Assembly: GCF_003284935.1 (NCBI RefSeq)
Contig: NZ_QMEV01000010.1
Location: forward strand, 55,462 to 119,461
Direction of reading: 5' to 3'
Source of the DNA: Mycobacterium colombiense
GTDB lineage: Bacteria > Actinomycetota > Actinomycetes > Mycobacteriales > Mycobacteriaceae
Length of the DNA: 64,000 bases
How positions within the stretch are numbered: the stretch's first letter is position 1; each line of letters starts with the position of its first letter. Both the position numbers and the translations under genes were made by a program. Below are positions 1 through 8,161 of the stretch, piece after piece. The notes below the pieces were generated by a model. That model was not told the DNA's origin and did no database searches. It saw nothing but the letters and a program-made list of their open reading frames with translations.

Positions 1-309
1 CGCCAGGTCATTCGCCATAAGCTCGCGGAGATGGCTCGACAGGTCGACGTGGCGTGCACCTATACCCGTGCGGTCATGCAGAGGTGGCTAGCGGGGGAGG
101 ATGTCGTTGCCGAGGTGTCGATGGCCAAGAACACCGCTGTGTATGCGTGCGACTACGTGGTCAATGAGGCGGTTCAGATCTTTGGTGGGATGGGCTACAT
201 GCGTGAGTCTGAGATCGAGAGACACTACCGAGACTGCCGGATTCTCGGAATAGGCGGCGGCACCAACGAAATCATGAATGAGATCATTGCCAAACGTATC
301 GGACTCTAG
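1..309 (+). CDS. Acyl-CoA dehydrogenase, C-terminal fragment (5' end outside window)
   Basis: The reading frame is open from base 1 to a TAG at 307-309, so the N-terminal part lies left of the window. The ~102 visible residues are the C-terminal all-alpha domain of the acyl-CoA dehydrogenase family: the IFGGMGYMRE stretch and the closing GGGTNEIMNEIIAKRI segment are typical of the FAD-binding C-terminus. Enzymes of this family oxidise acyl-CoA to trans-2-enoyl-CoA using FAD and pass electrons to ETF. Which of the many mycobacterial FadE paralogues this is, and its substrate, cannot be told from a fragment. The gene has no partner in the M. tuberculosis Rv2141c neighbourhood, so it may belong to a strain-specific stretch. 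Confidence 0.9.
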   Translation, partial: RQVIRHKLAEMARQVDVACTYTRAVMQRWLAGEDVVAEVSMAKNTAVYACDYVVNEAVQIFGGMGYMRESEIERHYRDCRILGIGGGTNEIMNEIIAKRIGL

Positions 310-658
310 TTCTTGATACCAGTAAAGAAAGTTCTCACATCGCAGGTCAACGACGGTCAGGCGGCTGTTGGTCCAGCCTGCCGCTCGCGGCGTCTCGATG
401 CGGCGAGGAGCGAGGGCAGCTGCGCTTCGTCGTGATGCCAGAGCTGTGGTGGCCTGCGACTTAGTTCCGGCGCCGGTCGTGGGTGCATGTGTGCGTGGCG
501 GCGGACGGAGGGCGAAGCGCAGGGAGCGGCGCGGACGGGAGCGCCAGCGGACGGGAGCAGAGCGAGCGTAGCGAAGCCTGCAGGTAGCCGCCGTTCCTCG
601 CAGATCCTGGCCTCCAGGATCTACGTCATAAGCTGCGAGGGGGCTGCGTCATGGTGCT
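310..658. other. Intergenic region without a convincing gene
   Basis: The short open frames here show no recognisable family, no good ribosome site and low-complexity Arg/Ala composition typical of chance frames in GC-rich DNA. The only structured element I see is the perfect hairpin at 602-622. No copy of the tRNA-Leu 3' end that would mark the far end of the integrated element was found by eye. Confidence 0.5.
602..622. repeat. Perfect 9-bp inverted repeat with 3-nt loop
   Basis: AGATCCTGG and CCAGGATCT are exact reverse complements separated by CCT. The hairpin lies 36 bp upstream of the HD-domain gene. No T-run follows it, so it is not a classical terminator. It could be an operator, a U-less mycobacterial terminator for the acyl-CoA dehydrogenase gene, or a recombination-site remnant; the sequence does not decide. 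Confidence 0.55.
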
Positions 659-1216
659 GTGGCTCGTAAGCTGGCGGCTGTGAGCGGGGTTCTGACGCAG
701 CGTGCACGGCGCGAGACCGAGACGCGGCTGGCTGAGCAGCCGCGGCGGTTGGCGCATGTCCGGGGCGTCGCGGCGACTGCCGAGCGGTTGAGTCGGCGTT
801 TCGATCCCCAGACAGCGGACTGTCTGGTCGCAGCGGCGTGGCTGCACGATATCGGTTACGCATCGTCGTTGCGCCGGACCGGGTTTCATCCGCTCGATGG
901 AGCGGAGTACGTGCGAGCGGCCGGCTTCGGGGAGCTGGCCGCCTCCTTGGTGGCCTTTCATACCGGAGCGCACGCGGAGGCTGCCGAGCGGGGCTTGTCA
1001 GGCTTATCCGCGTTCAGTGATCCGCCCAGCGATTTCCTTGATGTGCTGACTTTTTGCGATCTGACGACCGGACCTGACGGGGCGCCGATATCACCGCGCG
1101 ATCGGTTACGCGACGTGCTGTCGCGTTATGGATCCGAGGACCCGGTGCACCGGGCGGTCGACGCGGGCCGCGACGAATTGTTGGCGGCCGTCCGGCGAGT
1201 ACGCGACTGGCTATAA
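659..1216 (+). CDS. HD-domain phosphohydrolase-like protein
   Basis: This 185-residue soluble protein carries the HD signature of metal-dependent phosphohydrolases: an N-terminal helical part, then WLHDIGYA around residues 61-68, followed by FHPLDGAEY and AFHTGA, which supply further histidines of the H...HD...H...D pattern. Such stand-alone HD proteins are often annotated as hydrolases of unknown substrate, and none can be assigned here. The start is GTG 659, preceded by a purine-rich GAGGGGG; a downstream GTG at 680 is possible. It ends 11 bp before the oppositely oriented Nudix gene. Whether it belongs to the chromosome or to the integrated element is unclear. Confidence 0.75.
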   Translation: MARKLAAVSGVLTQRARRETETRLAEQPRRLAHVRGVAATAERLSRRFDPQTADCLVAAAWLHDIGYASSLRRTGFHPLDGAEYVRAAGFGELAASLVAFHTGAHAEAAERGLSGLSAFSDPPSDFLDVLTFCDLTTGPDGAPISPRDRLRDVLSRYGSEDPVHRAVDAGRDELLAAVRRVRDWL

Positions 1217-1226
1217 ACCCAGCCGG

Positions 1227-1694
1227 TTAGCCGAGGTAGGGGCCGTCGCGGTGTTGCAGGTAGTGCTCGATGCGCAGCCTCATCGACGGATGCATATCCA
1301 GGTTAGGGATCTCGTCGGGTGCAGTCCAGGCGATGTCCGTGCTTTCGTGGTCGATGGCAAGGGTGCCGCCGAGCACCGTGGTGGTGAACAGGAGCGAGAA
1401 TTGCTGGCGGACTTCGCCATCGGTGAACGCGACCACGTGGCGGGGATTGGTGTAGACACCGACCAGACCCGTGACTTTGACGTCAAGCCCGGTTTCCTCT
1501 TTGACTTCCCGCACGGCGGTGTCGGCGATAGTTTCGCCGATGTCGTGGCCGCCGCCCGGTAGCGCCCACAGGGTGTTGTCGCGGCGTTTGATCAGCAGAA
1601 TGCGACCGTGTTCGTCGGTGACGATGGCCGAGGCCGACGGAACGACACTGTTGGGCGCCGGGGCGTTGGGGTCGTTGTAGTAGTCGGTGCGCAT
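1227..1694 (-). CDS. Nudix hydrolase, possible Pif-like immunity factor of the integrated element
   Basis: The 155-residue protein contains a complete Nudix box at residues 48-70 (G-x5-E-x7-REVKEETGL), the Mg-binding loop-helix that cleaves nucleoside diphosphate-X compounds. It is the second gene of a minus-strand pair, starting 5 bp after the stop of the HTH regulator, so the two are probably cotranscribed. In the Streptomyces element pSAM2 the Pif protein, which blocks transfer into cells already carrying the element, contains a Nudix motif. The same position beside regulators of an actinobacterial ICE suggests, by inference only, an equivalent role here. A plain house-cleaning Nudix enzyme is the alternative. 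Confidence 0.85.
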   Translation of the reverse strand: MRTDYYNDPNAPAPNSVVPSASAIVTDEHGRILLIKRRDNTLWALPGGGHDIGETIADTAVREVKEETGLDVKVTGLVGVYTNPRHVVAFTDGEVRQQFSLLFTTTVLGGTLAIDHESTDIAWTAPDEIPNLDMHPSMRLRIEHYLQHRDGPYLG

Positions 1695-1699
1695 CGGGG

Positions 1700-2500
1700 T
1701 CAGCCTTTCGAGGTCAGCGGTCTGGCATGGTCCCAGACCTGGGTGAAAGCGTCTTCAAGGGTGGCCCAGAGCCGTGGCTCGTGGTGACGTGACAGAACCA
1801 GCACAGGGTTGTTGCGCCCGGCTGAGCCGTAGATGTGGAAGTTGACGATCATGGCGTCATCGACCCGAAAGATCGACGTGTAGAGCGCGGTGTCGTGGGT
1901 GCGGATGTCCAGCCCCGGGGTGCCGGCGTGAGGGGCGAGCAGTTCCACGGACGTGCGGCAGCGGGCGATGACGGCCTCGCCGATCCCTTCCTCCTCGCCG
2001 CGCAGGATCGTGGTGGGGGTGTCGGGGTCCCCGACGAGAAACCGCACCGTCACACCGCGGGCGGCGGCGGCGAGCAGGGTGTCGAGGAATCCGTCGAGGG
2101 TTTCGAACAGGAACGTGGCCGCCAGGACGAGGATGTCGATGCCGGTGGTGGCGTCGGCGAAATGCTGCTGCCACATGGTGATGGGTAGCTGGGTGCGGCT
2201 GGCATACAGGGTCGCGGTGAACGGCCCACCCGCAGACGCTGTTGCCACTGCGCTCGCGGTGGAGGGTGGGTACTGGTTGGGCCACAGGTCATGCGGGGTG
2301 CAGTCGAGCACCTCGCTGGCTCTGTGGGCGTTGTGTTCGCGAATTCTGTAGTCGCTATCGGCCAGCCAGCGTCGCACCGACTTGATATCGACACCCACCG
2401 CGGTGGCGAACCGCTGCGAGGACAGACCTTTGGCGTGTAGCCGCTGCACGAGGCGATCGTTGGGAGTGATGGCGGCCTCGGTGCCGTCCTGCTCGTCCAT
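1700..2500 (-). CDS. HTH (XRE-like) regulator with C-terminal PLD-like domain
   Basis: About 266 residues from ATG 2500. The N-terminal ~65 residues form a Cro/C1-like helix-turn-helix (SSQRFATAVGVDIKSVRRWL). The C-terminal ~160 residues resemble a phospholipase-D-like fold often fused to such regulators in actinobacteria, although I see no clear HKD catalytic motif. ATG 2515 is an alternative start; neither has a strong ribosome site, and the frame stays open as far as 2755, which would run through the repeat array. It lies directly upstream of the Nudix gene and diverges from the SCO3933-type gene, the usual arrangement for a regulator of excision or transfer. I infer that it binds the TGTCCG-box array at 2606-2695. 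Confidence 0.75.
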   Translation of the reverse strand: MDEQDGTEAAITPNDRLVQRLHAKGLSSQRFATAVGVDIKSVRRWLADSDYRIREHNAHRASEVLDCTPHDLWPNQYPPSTASAVATASAGGPFTATLYASRTQLPITMWQQHFADATTGIDILVLAATFLFETLDGFLDTLLAAAARGVTVRFLVGDPDTPTTILRGEEEGIGEAVIARCRTSVELLAPHAGTPGLDIRTHDTALYTSIFRVDDAMIVNFHIYGSAGRNNPVLVLSRHHEPRLWATLEDAFTQVWDHARPLTSKG

Positions 2501-2605
2501 CGTGCCAGCGCACATCTTCCCGTGTCGTCCGTATCCATCCCTCAGCGCGTGGTGTCTAGTTTGCCATGCGACTGCCGCCACCCGGCGGCGATAGTGCCGG
2601 TGTGA

Positions 2606-2695
2606 TGTCCGTGGGTATGTCCGGGCCGTGTCCGAAATGCCCGTGGATGTGTCGGAAATGTCGGCATATGTCTCTCGCAACGTCCGTGATGTCCA
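2606..2695. promoter_or_regulatory. Helically phased array of TGTCCG-like boxes (operator or iterons)
   Basis: Boxes related to TGTCCG begin at 2606, 2618, 2629, 2638 (TGCCCG), 2650 and 2659 (TGTCGG), 2669 (TGTCTC), 2681 (CGTCCG) and 2690 (TGTCCA), all in the same orientation. The spacing is 9-12 bp, averaging 10.5 bp, one DNA turn. The array fills the divergent region between the HTH regulator and the transfer operon. It most likely is a multi-site operator for the element's regulator; a plasmid-style iteron origin is the other reading. Confidence 0.6.
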
Positions 2696-2754
2696 CGTGA
2701 ACTGAGTCCAGCGCCGGACCGGCGTCAACAGCTCACGAAAGGACCAGTAGGACA

Positions 2755-3099
2755 ATGCGTTTGAGAATCGATACGTCTGGGACTCGTTTTATCGTCACCC
2801 GCGCTCCTGAGCCACGGCTGAACTTCGAAACCGGCGCCCCGAAAGTCGACACCGCCACCGGGATGCCGATGTACGCCACCCAGGTCCTCGCGCTGGATGA
2901 CTCCGGCGGCGAAGTGCTCATTGTCACTGTGGCAGGAGACCCCAAAGTGACAGTCACGCAGCCTGTTTCGGTAGTTGGTCTGGTGGCCATCCCGTGGGCC
3001 CAAGGTGATCGCAGCGGGGTGGCGTTCCGTGCTGATGCCCTCACCGCCGCCACCGCCAGTGGTGCTGCGCCGAGTGAGCAGACACGCCCGCAGAAGTAA
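2755..3099 (+). CDS. SCO3933-family regulatory protein of actinobacterial conjugative elements
   Basis: This 114-residue protein has the conserved layout of the small SCO3933 family found next to FtsK-like transfer genes: an N-terminal beta-rich stretch with RLNFETGAPKVD, then MYATQVLALDDSGGE and a VVGLVAIPWA segment. Its biochemical role is not established; the family is annotated as regulatory by association. ATG 2755 is preceded by GAAAGGACC and AGTAGGAC. It is the first gene of the rightward operon SCO3933-type, traSA-like, rep, and its presence is good support for an AICE. Confidence 0.8.
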   Translation: MRLRIDTSGTRFIVTRAPEPRLNFETGAPKVDTATGMPMYATQVLALDDSGGEVLIVTVAGDPKVTVTQPVSVVGLVAIPWAQGDRSGVAFRADALTAATASGAAPSEQTRPQK

Positions 3100-3203
3100 C
3101 AACCCCCAAGCGGGTGTGGGGTGCGGTGAGCAGATCATCGCACCCCGCCACCCCGACACCCCGGGCATTGCTGTTGACCACACGCTCACGGAGGGCATCT
3201 CTC

Positions 3204-4649
3204 ATGACATCGAACAAGAAGAACACCACCAACAGTGGATCAGGCGATGACGACTGGTTCGGAGAACTGGTCATGTCGCTGTTCACCGCATCCGGGTATG
3301 TGCTGTGGTGGGCGGTGCTGTTCCCGGCGATCAGCGTGCCCATCATCGCCAGCCTCGTCCTTGCTATCAGCCACGGCCCACGCGTGGGCCTGATCTGCGC
3401 GATCGTGTGCAGTGCCGGGTATGCGGGCTGGGCCTGGCTCCAACCGGGGTCATTTCGCGCCTGGGTGACCGAACCGGTACGGCGGCGCTGGCTCACGTGG
3501 TCGCGCTACACCCGCACCTGGGAATCGATCTGCACCTTGCACGGCCTGACCGCCACCCTCGGCGGACGCACTCTCACTCCCACCCTGCGCACGGTGACGA
3601 TCGGTAAAACCACCGATGTGCTCGTGGTGCGGATCGTCACCGGCCAGTCCGTGGCAGATTGGCATAAACAGTCCGACGCGCTGGCCGCCGCGTGGCGCGC
3701 CGGCCGCATCAGCATCACCGCCATCTCGCCCGGCGAACTGCGCATCACGTTAATGCGCGCAGACGTGCTGGCTGAACCGATCGCCCTGCCCATGCCAACC
3801 CCGGCCACCCCGGTCGATCTGGTGTCGGTGCGGGTCGGGATCACCGAAACGCGACATTGGTGGCAGGTGCCGCTGCTCGGTCACCACGTGCTGATCGCCG
3901 GGGCAACCGGCGCAGGCAAAGGCTCAGTGCTGTGGTCGTTGATCGCCGGCATTGCCCCCGCGGTGAAGACCGGGCTGGTCGGGTTGTGTGTCATCGACCC
4001 CAAAGGCGGCATGGAACTCGGTGCCGGAGCACCCCTGTTCACCGTGTTCACCCACGACGCCACCGACACCACCCTGGAGTTGCTACGCCAGCTCGTCACG
4101 GTGATGCACGCCCGGGCGAATCGTCTGCGCGGCCACACCCGCCTACACACCCCCACGACGTCGGAGCCGTTGTTCGTTGCGGTGATCGATGAGATCGCCG
4201 CACTGACCGCATACGTGACCGACCGCAAGGTCCGCACCGAAATCGAACAACTCCTGGGCCTGCTGCTCTCCCAAGGCCGCGCAGTCGGCATCAGCGTGGT
4301 CGCCGCGGTCCAAGACCCGGCCAAAGACACCCTGCCGGTACGGCAGCTGTTCACGGTGCGGATCGGGTTGCGGCTGACCGAAGCCACCCAAACCACCATG
4401 GTCCTCGGCCAAGGGGCGCGCGATGCCGGGGCAGAATGCGACCGCATCCCCGACACCACCCCCGGGGTGGGCTACATGATGGTTGACGGCACCGCCCACG
4501 CCCAGCGGGTGCGGGCCTTTCACGTCACCGACCACGACATTACCGCCCTGGCCAGCCGGTTCCGCCGAACCGCGAGGCGACCGAACAAGCCCCACCAGCC
4601 ACACAACACCGATACCGGCCACACCGCGAGTGAGGGCAGCGGTGAATAG
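3204..4649 (+). CDS. FtsK/SpoIIIE-type DNA translocase (TraSA-like conjugation protein)
   Basis: 481 residues. Two predicted membrane helices lie near residues 28-80 (VLFPAISVPIIASLVLAI and the following VGLICAIVCSAGYAGWAWL region). A RecA-like motor follows, with Walker A GATGAGKGS (Lys239) and Walker B segments LCVIDPKGG and LFVAVIDEIAAL. In Streptomyces AICEs this single ATPase moves double-stranded DNA from donor to recipient mycelium; here it would be the transfer pump of the element. ATG 3204 was chosen because GGAGGG ends 8 bp upstream; an in-frame codon at 3114 has no comparable site. Its last codons overlap the GTG of the rep gene at 4642, indicating translational coupling. Confidence 0.9.
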   Translation: MTSNKKNTTNSGSGDDDWFGELVMSLFTASGYVLWWAVLFPAISVPIIASLVLAISHGPRVGLICAIVCSAGYAGWAWLQPGSFRAWVTEPVRRRWLTWSRYTRTWESICTLHGLTATLGGRTLTPTLRTVTIGKTTDVLVVRIVTGQSVADWHKQSDALAAAWRAGRISITAISPGELRITLMRADVLAEPIALPMPTPATPVDLVSVRVGITETRHWWQVPLLGHHVLIAGATGAGKGSVLWSLIAGIAPAVKTGLVGLCVIDPKGGMELGAGAPLFTVFTHDATDTTLELLRQLVTVMHARANRLRGHTRLHTPTTSEPLFVAVIDEIAALTAYVTDRKVRTEIEQLLGLLLSQGRAVGISVVAAVQDPAKDTLPVRQLFTVRIGLRLTEATQTTMVLGQGARDAGAECDRIPDTTPGVGYMMVDGTAHAQRVRAFHVTDHDITALASRFRRTARRPNKPHQPHNTDTGHTASEGSGE

Positions 4650-6131
4650 CTCCACGACATCGGCGCAGCTTGTCCTACCGGGTGTTCCGGATACAGCTGA
4701 CACCGCCCGGGTGGTCGAGCAGATGGTGCGGCGCGCCGCCTCGATGGGATACGAATCCTGGTGGCGACGAGCAGAATCCGTCGGATTCTGCGCCCACCCC
4801 ATCCAGCTGATCGGTGCCGATGAGTACGGGCGTCAGCGGGTGGTATGGACGCGCTGCAACAACCGTCGCGCCCACATCTGCCCCTCCTGCTCGGATCTCT
4901 ACCCCGCGACACCTGGCAACTCGTGCACGCCGGTGCCGCTGGCGGTCACCACGGCATGCCCACCACGGTGGCCGATCATCCGCAAGTGTTTGTCACTCTC
5001 ACCGCACCGAGCTTCGGGGCCGTCCACACCGCCACGAAGTCACGGGAGAAGGCAGCGCAGGTGTGCCGCGACCAGCACCGGGTCGGCGGCTACCGACGCT
5101 GCCCGCATGGAAAACAATTGTGGTGCAGCATGTCCCATGATCATGGCGACGAGCGGGTCGGCCAGCCGCTGTGTCCGGAGTGCTACGACTATGCCGGGCA
5201 TGTGCTGTTCACGTGGCACCTGCCCGAACTGTGGCGACGCTTCACCATCACCCTGCGGCGCGCCCTACGCAAAAGCCTGAAAGCCGCCGGAGTTGACCCG
5301 GATACGGTGCGAGTGAGCTTCATCAAGATCGTCGAACTGCAAGCCCGCGCTATCCCACACATCCACGCACTGATCCGCCTGGATCCCCACGACGACCTTG
5401 ACCGCCCCGGGTGGGAATCACCTATCGGTGCAGTCGAACTCGCTAGGGTCATCCAGTACGCCATCCGCACCGTCACACTCACCGTCAACGACCCGACAGC
5501 CGATGGCGGTGGGCAGACGATACGGTTCGGCACACAGATCGACACCCAACCGCTAACCGCATCGGTGGATCCGCCGCCAAATGAGCACAATTCAGGCTCA
5601 GGCCGGTCCATGTCTAGCCGGCTGGTGGCGCGCTATCTCGCCAAGTATGTCACCAAATCCTTGGCAGCCCTCGGAATCAGCGCACGCCGCCTATCTACGG
5701 AAGCCATACCCGACCTGGACGTGTCCGAGCATGTGCGGACCATCCTGACCACCATCAGCGATCTCGCGGACAAAGGACTGTCCGGCATCGGGCGGTGGTT
5801 GCACACCCTCGGATTCCGCGGCCACATCACCAGCAAATCCCGCCGTTATTCGACTACCATGACCGTGCTGCGCGAACAGCGCGCCATTTGGACGCGTGAG
5901 GAAAGCTCGAAAAGCACTGCATACCAATACGATCCCGACTGTGACTTCGCCGGTGGCGATGATCTGGTGGCGTGGGAGTTTGACCGTGCCGGCCCCGGCA
6001 GCCTCGGCGATCGCAGTCTCGTCTATTCCGCGGCCCTCCAACGTATTCACATCCGCCGCATCGGACTAGTGGAAGCCCGTCGCCACACACGCAGCCAGCA
6101 TTGGGATCCACCAGGGGCAAGCGATGGCTGA
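4642..6131 (+). pseudogene. RepSA-type replication initiator, frameshifted
   Basis: The reading frame starts at GTG 4642 (VNSSTTSAQLVLPGV) and runs to about 4907, encoding the cysteine-rich RCNNRRAHICPSCSD motif. It then continues in a different frame with DTWQLVHAGAAGGHHGMP and everything downstream, ending at 6131. Restoring one C between 4907 and 4908 (GCGAC to GCCGAC) gives a continuous ~496-residue protein of the actinobacterial RepSA family. A conserved PHIHALIRLD in the second part is its HUH-like catalytic motif. The gene is thus either inactivated by a 1-bp deletion, affected by a sequencing error, or translated by -1 slippage on the CCCC run at 4902-4905. Loss of Rep would block autonomous replication and spread of the element. 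Confidence 0.8.
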
Positions 6132-6317
6132 ACGATGCCCAACCCCACATGCTCGCTCCGAATGTGACGCTCGAATTAATGCACCGAGCATGTCAGAGGG
6201 AGGTGTTCAAATTGACCTGCCGAACCGGAATCGGCTTCCGCGCGAGGCCAACCGCGCGCTGGTAAACGTCATACTGGCTGTGCGGGACCGGACCCGCGGA
6301 TCACGAAGGGAAGTGGC

Positions 6318-7964
6318 ATGAGCCTCAGGTTCGCTTTCTATGGCCGAGTGAGTACCGAGGACGCTCAAGATCCCGAGGCGAGCCGCAGCTGGCAGAAACG
6401 TCGTGCCATCGATCTGATCACTCCGCATGGCGGAGTCCTCGCTGTCGACTACTTCGATATAGGTCAAAGCCGTTCGCTTCCCTGGAAACGCAGACCGGAG
6501 GCTTCACGTCTGCTTGCAGATGTCACTTCTCGTGACCGTGGCTTCGATGCCGTGGTGATCGGGGAACCTGCTCGCGCGTTCTACGGACCGCAATTTGCGC
6601 TCACTTTCCCGGTGCTCACGCACTACGGGGTTGGCCTATGGGTGCCTGAAGTCGGCGGAGCGGTTGATCCCGGATCCGAGGCACACGACCTCGTGATGAC
6701 GCTCTTCGGCGGTATGAGCAAGGGAGAACGCGCACGAATCCAGATGCGCGTCCGTACCGCGATGTCGGCACTCGCGCAGGACACAACCAGATACCTCGGC
6801 GGTCGCCCACCGTACGGGTATCGACTCGTCGATGCCGGCCCGCATCCCAACCCTGCCAAGGCAAGTCTTGGGCAGCGGCTCCATCGTCTCGAACCCGACC
6901 CCGCGACATGTTCGGTCGTCGAGCGGATCTACCGCATGTACGCCGATGGTGCTGGCTTGCGCTTCATCGCACAGCAGCTCACCGACGATGGAGTGCCATC
7001 ACCAAGCCAATATGACCCGGAGCGGAACCGGCACCGTGATCCGCGCGGATGGTCCCATTCGGCGATCCGCGCAATCCTCGACAACCCGGCGTACCGCGGT
7101 ATTCGTGTGTGGGGCAAGCAGGAGAAATACGAGGTCTTGGTCAACCCCGACGATGTCGCTGCCGGGTACGAGACTCGCATGCGGTGGCGTGACGAGGTCG
7201 ACTGGATCGCACCTGACCGGCGAACGCACGAAGCGCTGATCACTGACGAGCTGGCGCGGGCTGTCCGACTTCGGATGCAGGCGCGGCGGGGTCCGGGTCT
7301 TGTGTGTAGCAGAGAATCGACGGTGCCATATGCGCTGCGCGGGCTGCTGTTCTGTGCCGCATGTGGACGCCGCATGCAGGGTGCCGCCCGACCAGGGAAG
7401 CAAACAACGCGCATCCTCTACCGATGTGAGCTGGGCAAGTCGCGTTCCGTACCTGTGGACCTGAGTGACCATCCGCGCACCGTCTATCTTCGGGAAGACG
7501 AGGTGACCGCACGACTGGACGAATGGATCGCCACCCTGGCCGATCCAGAAGACCTCGCCCGCGGGCAGGAGATGGACCCCTCGGCGAGAACTGGCCACGC
7601 CGCCTTGCAGCGCGAGCTGAGCGAGGTCAATAGCAAGGTTGCCGCCTTGGTCGCGGCCGTGGAGTCTGGTGTGGCCGTTGAGGACTTGACTGCTGCGTTG
7701 CGTCGTCGCACGGCCGAGCGCGACGAGCTGAGGGCACGTCTTGAGCGCACGGAGCGGCCCCATGTCATGTCTGCCGCACAGATCAGCCAGCTGGTCGAAG
7801 AATTGGGCGGGCTGTCGGCCATCCTCGGTGCGGCAACCGGGGCGGAACGCGCTCAGGTGTACGCAAGCTTGGGTCTGCGTCTTGATTACGATCCGCACCT
7901 GCGGCGAGTCACGGCGACAGCCGACCTGAGTCGTGTCGCCGGATGTGTCCGAGGGGGGACTTGA
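6318..7964 (+). CDS. Large serine recombinase (site-specific integrase of the element)
   Basis: 548 residues. The N-terminal resolvase domain (about 1-150) has YGRVSTEDAQDP with the nucleophilic serine at about residue 12. It is followed by the Recombinase domain (about 170-290), a zinc-ribbon region with CAACGRRM and a later cysteine, and a C-terminal coiled-coil segment around residues 425-480. This is the architecture of phage and ICE integrases that cut attP and attB with 2-bp staggers. ATG 6318 follows GAAGGGAAG. The CDS runs into the 3' end of the tRNA-Leu gene: its last codons and TGA are antisense to the acceptor and T-arm, so the terminus was probably acquired from the attachment site. 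No excisionase gene is evident between rep and this gene. Confidence 0.93.
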   Translation: MSLRFAFYGRVSTEDAQDPEASRSWQKRRAIDLITPHGGVLAVDYFDIGQSRSLPWKRRPEASRLLADVTSRDRGFDAVVIGEPARAFYGPQFALTFPVLTHYGVGLWVPEVGGAVDPGSEAHDLVMTLFGGMSKGERARIQMRVRTAMSALAQDTTRYLGGRPPYGYRLVDAGPHPNPAKASLGQRLHRLEPDPATCSVVERIYRMYADGAGLRFIAQQLTDDGVPSPSQYDPERNRHRDPRGWSHSAIRAILDNPAYRGIRVWGKQEKYEVLVNPDDVAAGYETRMRWRDEVDWIAPDRRTHEALITDELARAVRLRMQARRGPGLVCSRESTVPYALRGLLFCAACGRRMQGAARPGKQTTRILYRCELGKSRSVPVDLSDHPRTVYLREDEVTARLDEWIATLADPEDLARGQEMDPSARTGHAALQRELSEVNSKVAALVAAVESGVAVEDLTAALRRRTAERDELRARLERTERPHVMSAAQISQLVEELGGLSAILGAATGAERAQVYASLGLRLDYDPHLRRVTATADLSRVAGCVRGGT

Positions 7965-8031
7965 ACCCCCACGCCCATTAGTAGGGCACTAGCACCTCAA
8001 GCTAGCGCGTCTGCCATTCCGCCACTCGGAC
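7946..8031 (-). tRNA. tRNA-Leu (anticodon GAG)
   Basis: Read on the minus strand, the acceptor stem GTCCGAG (8031-8025) pairs with CTCGGAC (7953-7947), with A as discriminator at 7946. The anticodon loop CTTGAGGT carries GAG. A long class-II variable arm (TGCCCTACTAATGGGCG) and the T-arm GGGGGTTCAAGTCCCCC are intact. The length is 86 nt and CCA is not encoded. The gene is intact although the serine recombinase overlaps its last 19 bases, as expected when integration reconstitutes the tRNA. Confidence 0.96.
7947..7964. other. Probable attachment-site junction at the tRNA-Leu 3' end
   Basis: These 18 bp are shared between the final codons of the recombinase (V-R-G-G-T-stop) and the tRNA acceptor/T-arm. 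The position at the end of an integrase gene is where an att core is expected. The matching copy at the other end of the element was not found between 1 and 1260, so the left boundary is not defined. Confidence 0.5.
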
Positions 8032-8161
8032 AAGGCCAAACCAGCATGGGTTGGCAGCTAAGGCTATCGGATCGTCGACCGCGAACCCAATCCAGCTCCC
8101 GCAGACGTGTCGACGATCGGCATCGAGCCGTCCGGCCGCCGCAATGGTAGGAAAGGTGGTT

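Noticed and set aside
1..1260. A second copy of the tRNA-Leu 3' end as left attachment site
   Set aside because: I compared the 3' tRNA sequence with this stretch; the best match is only about eight bases (CGAGGGGG near 636), too short to support an att site.
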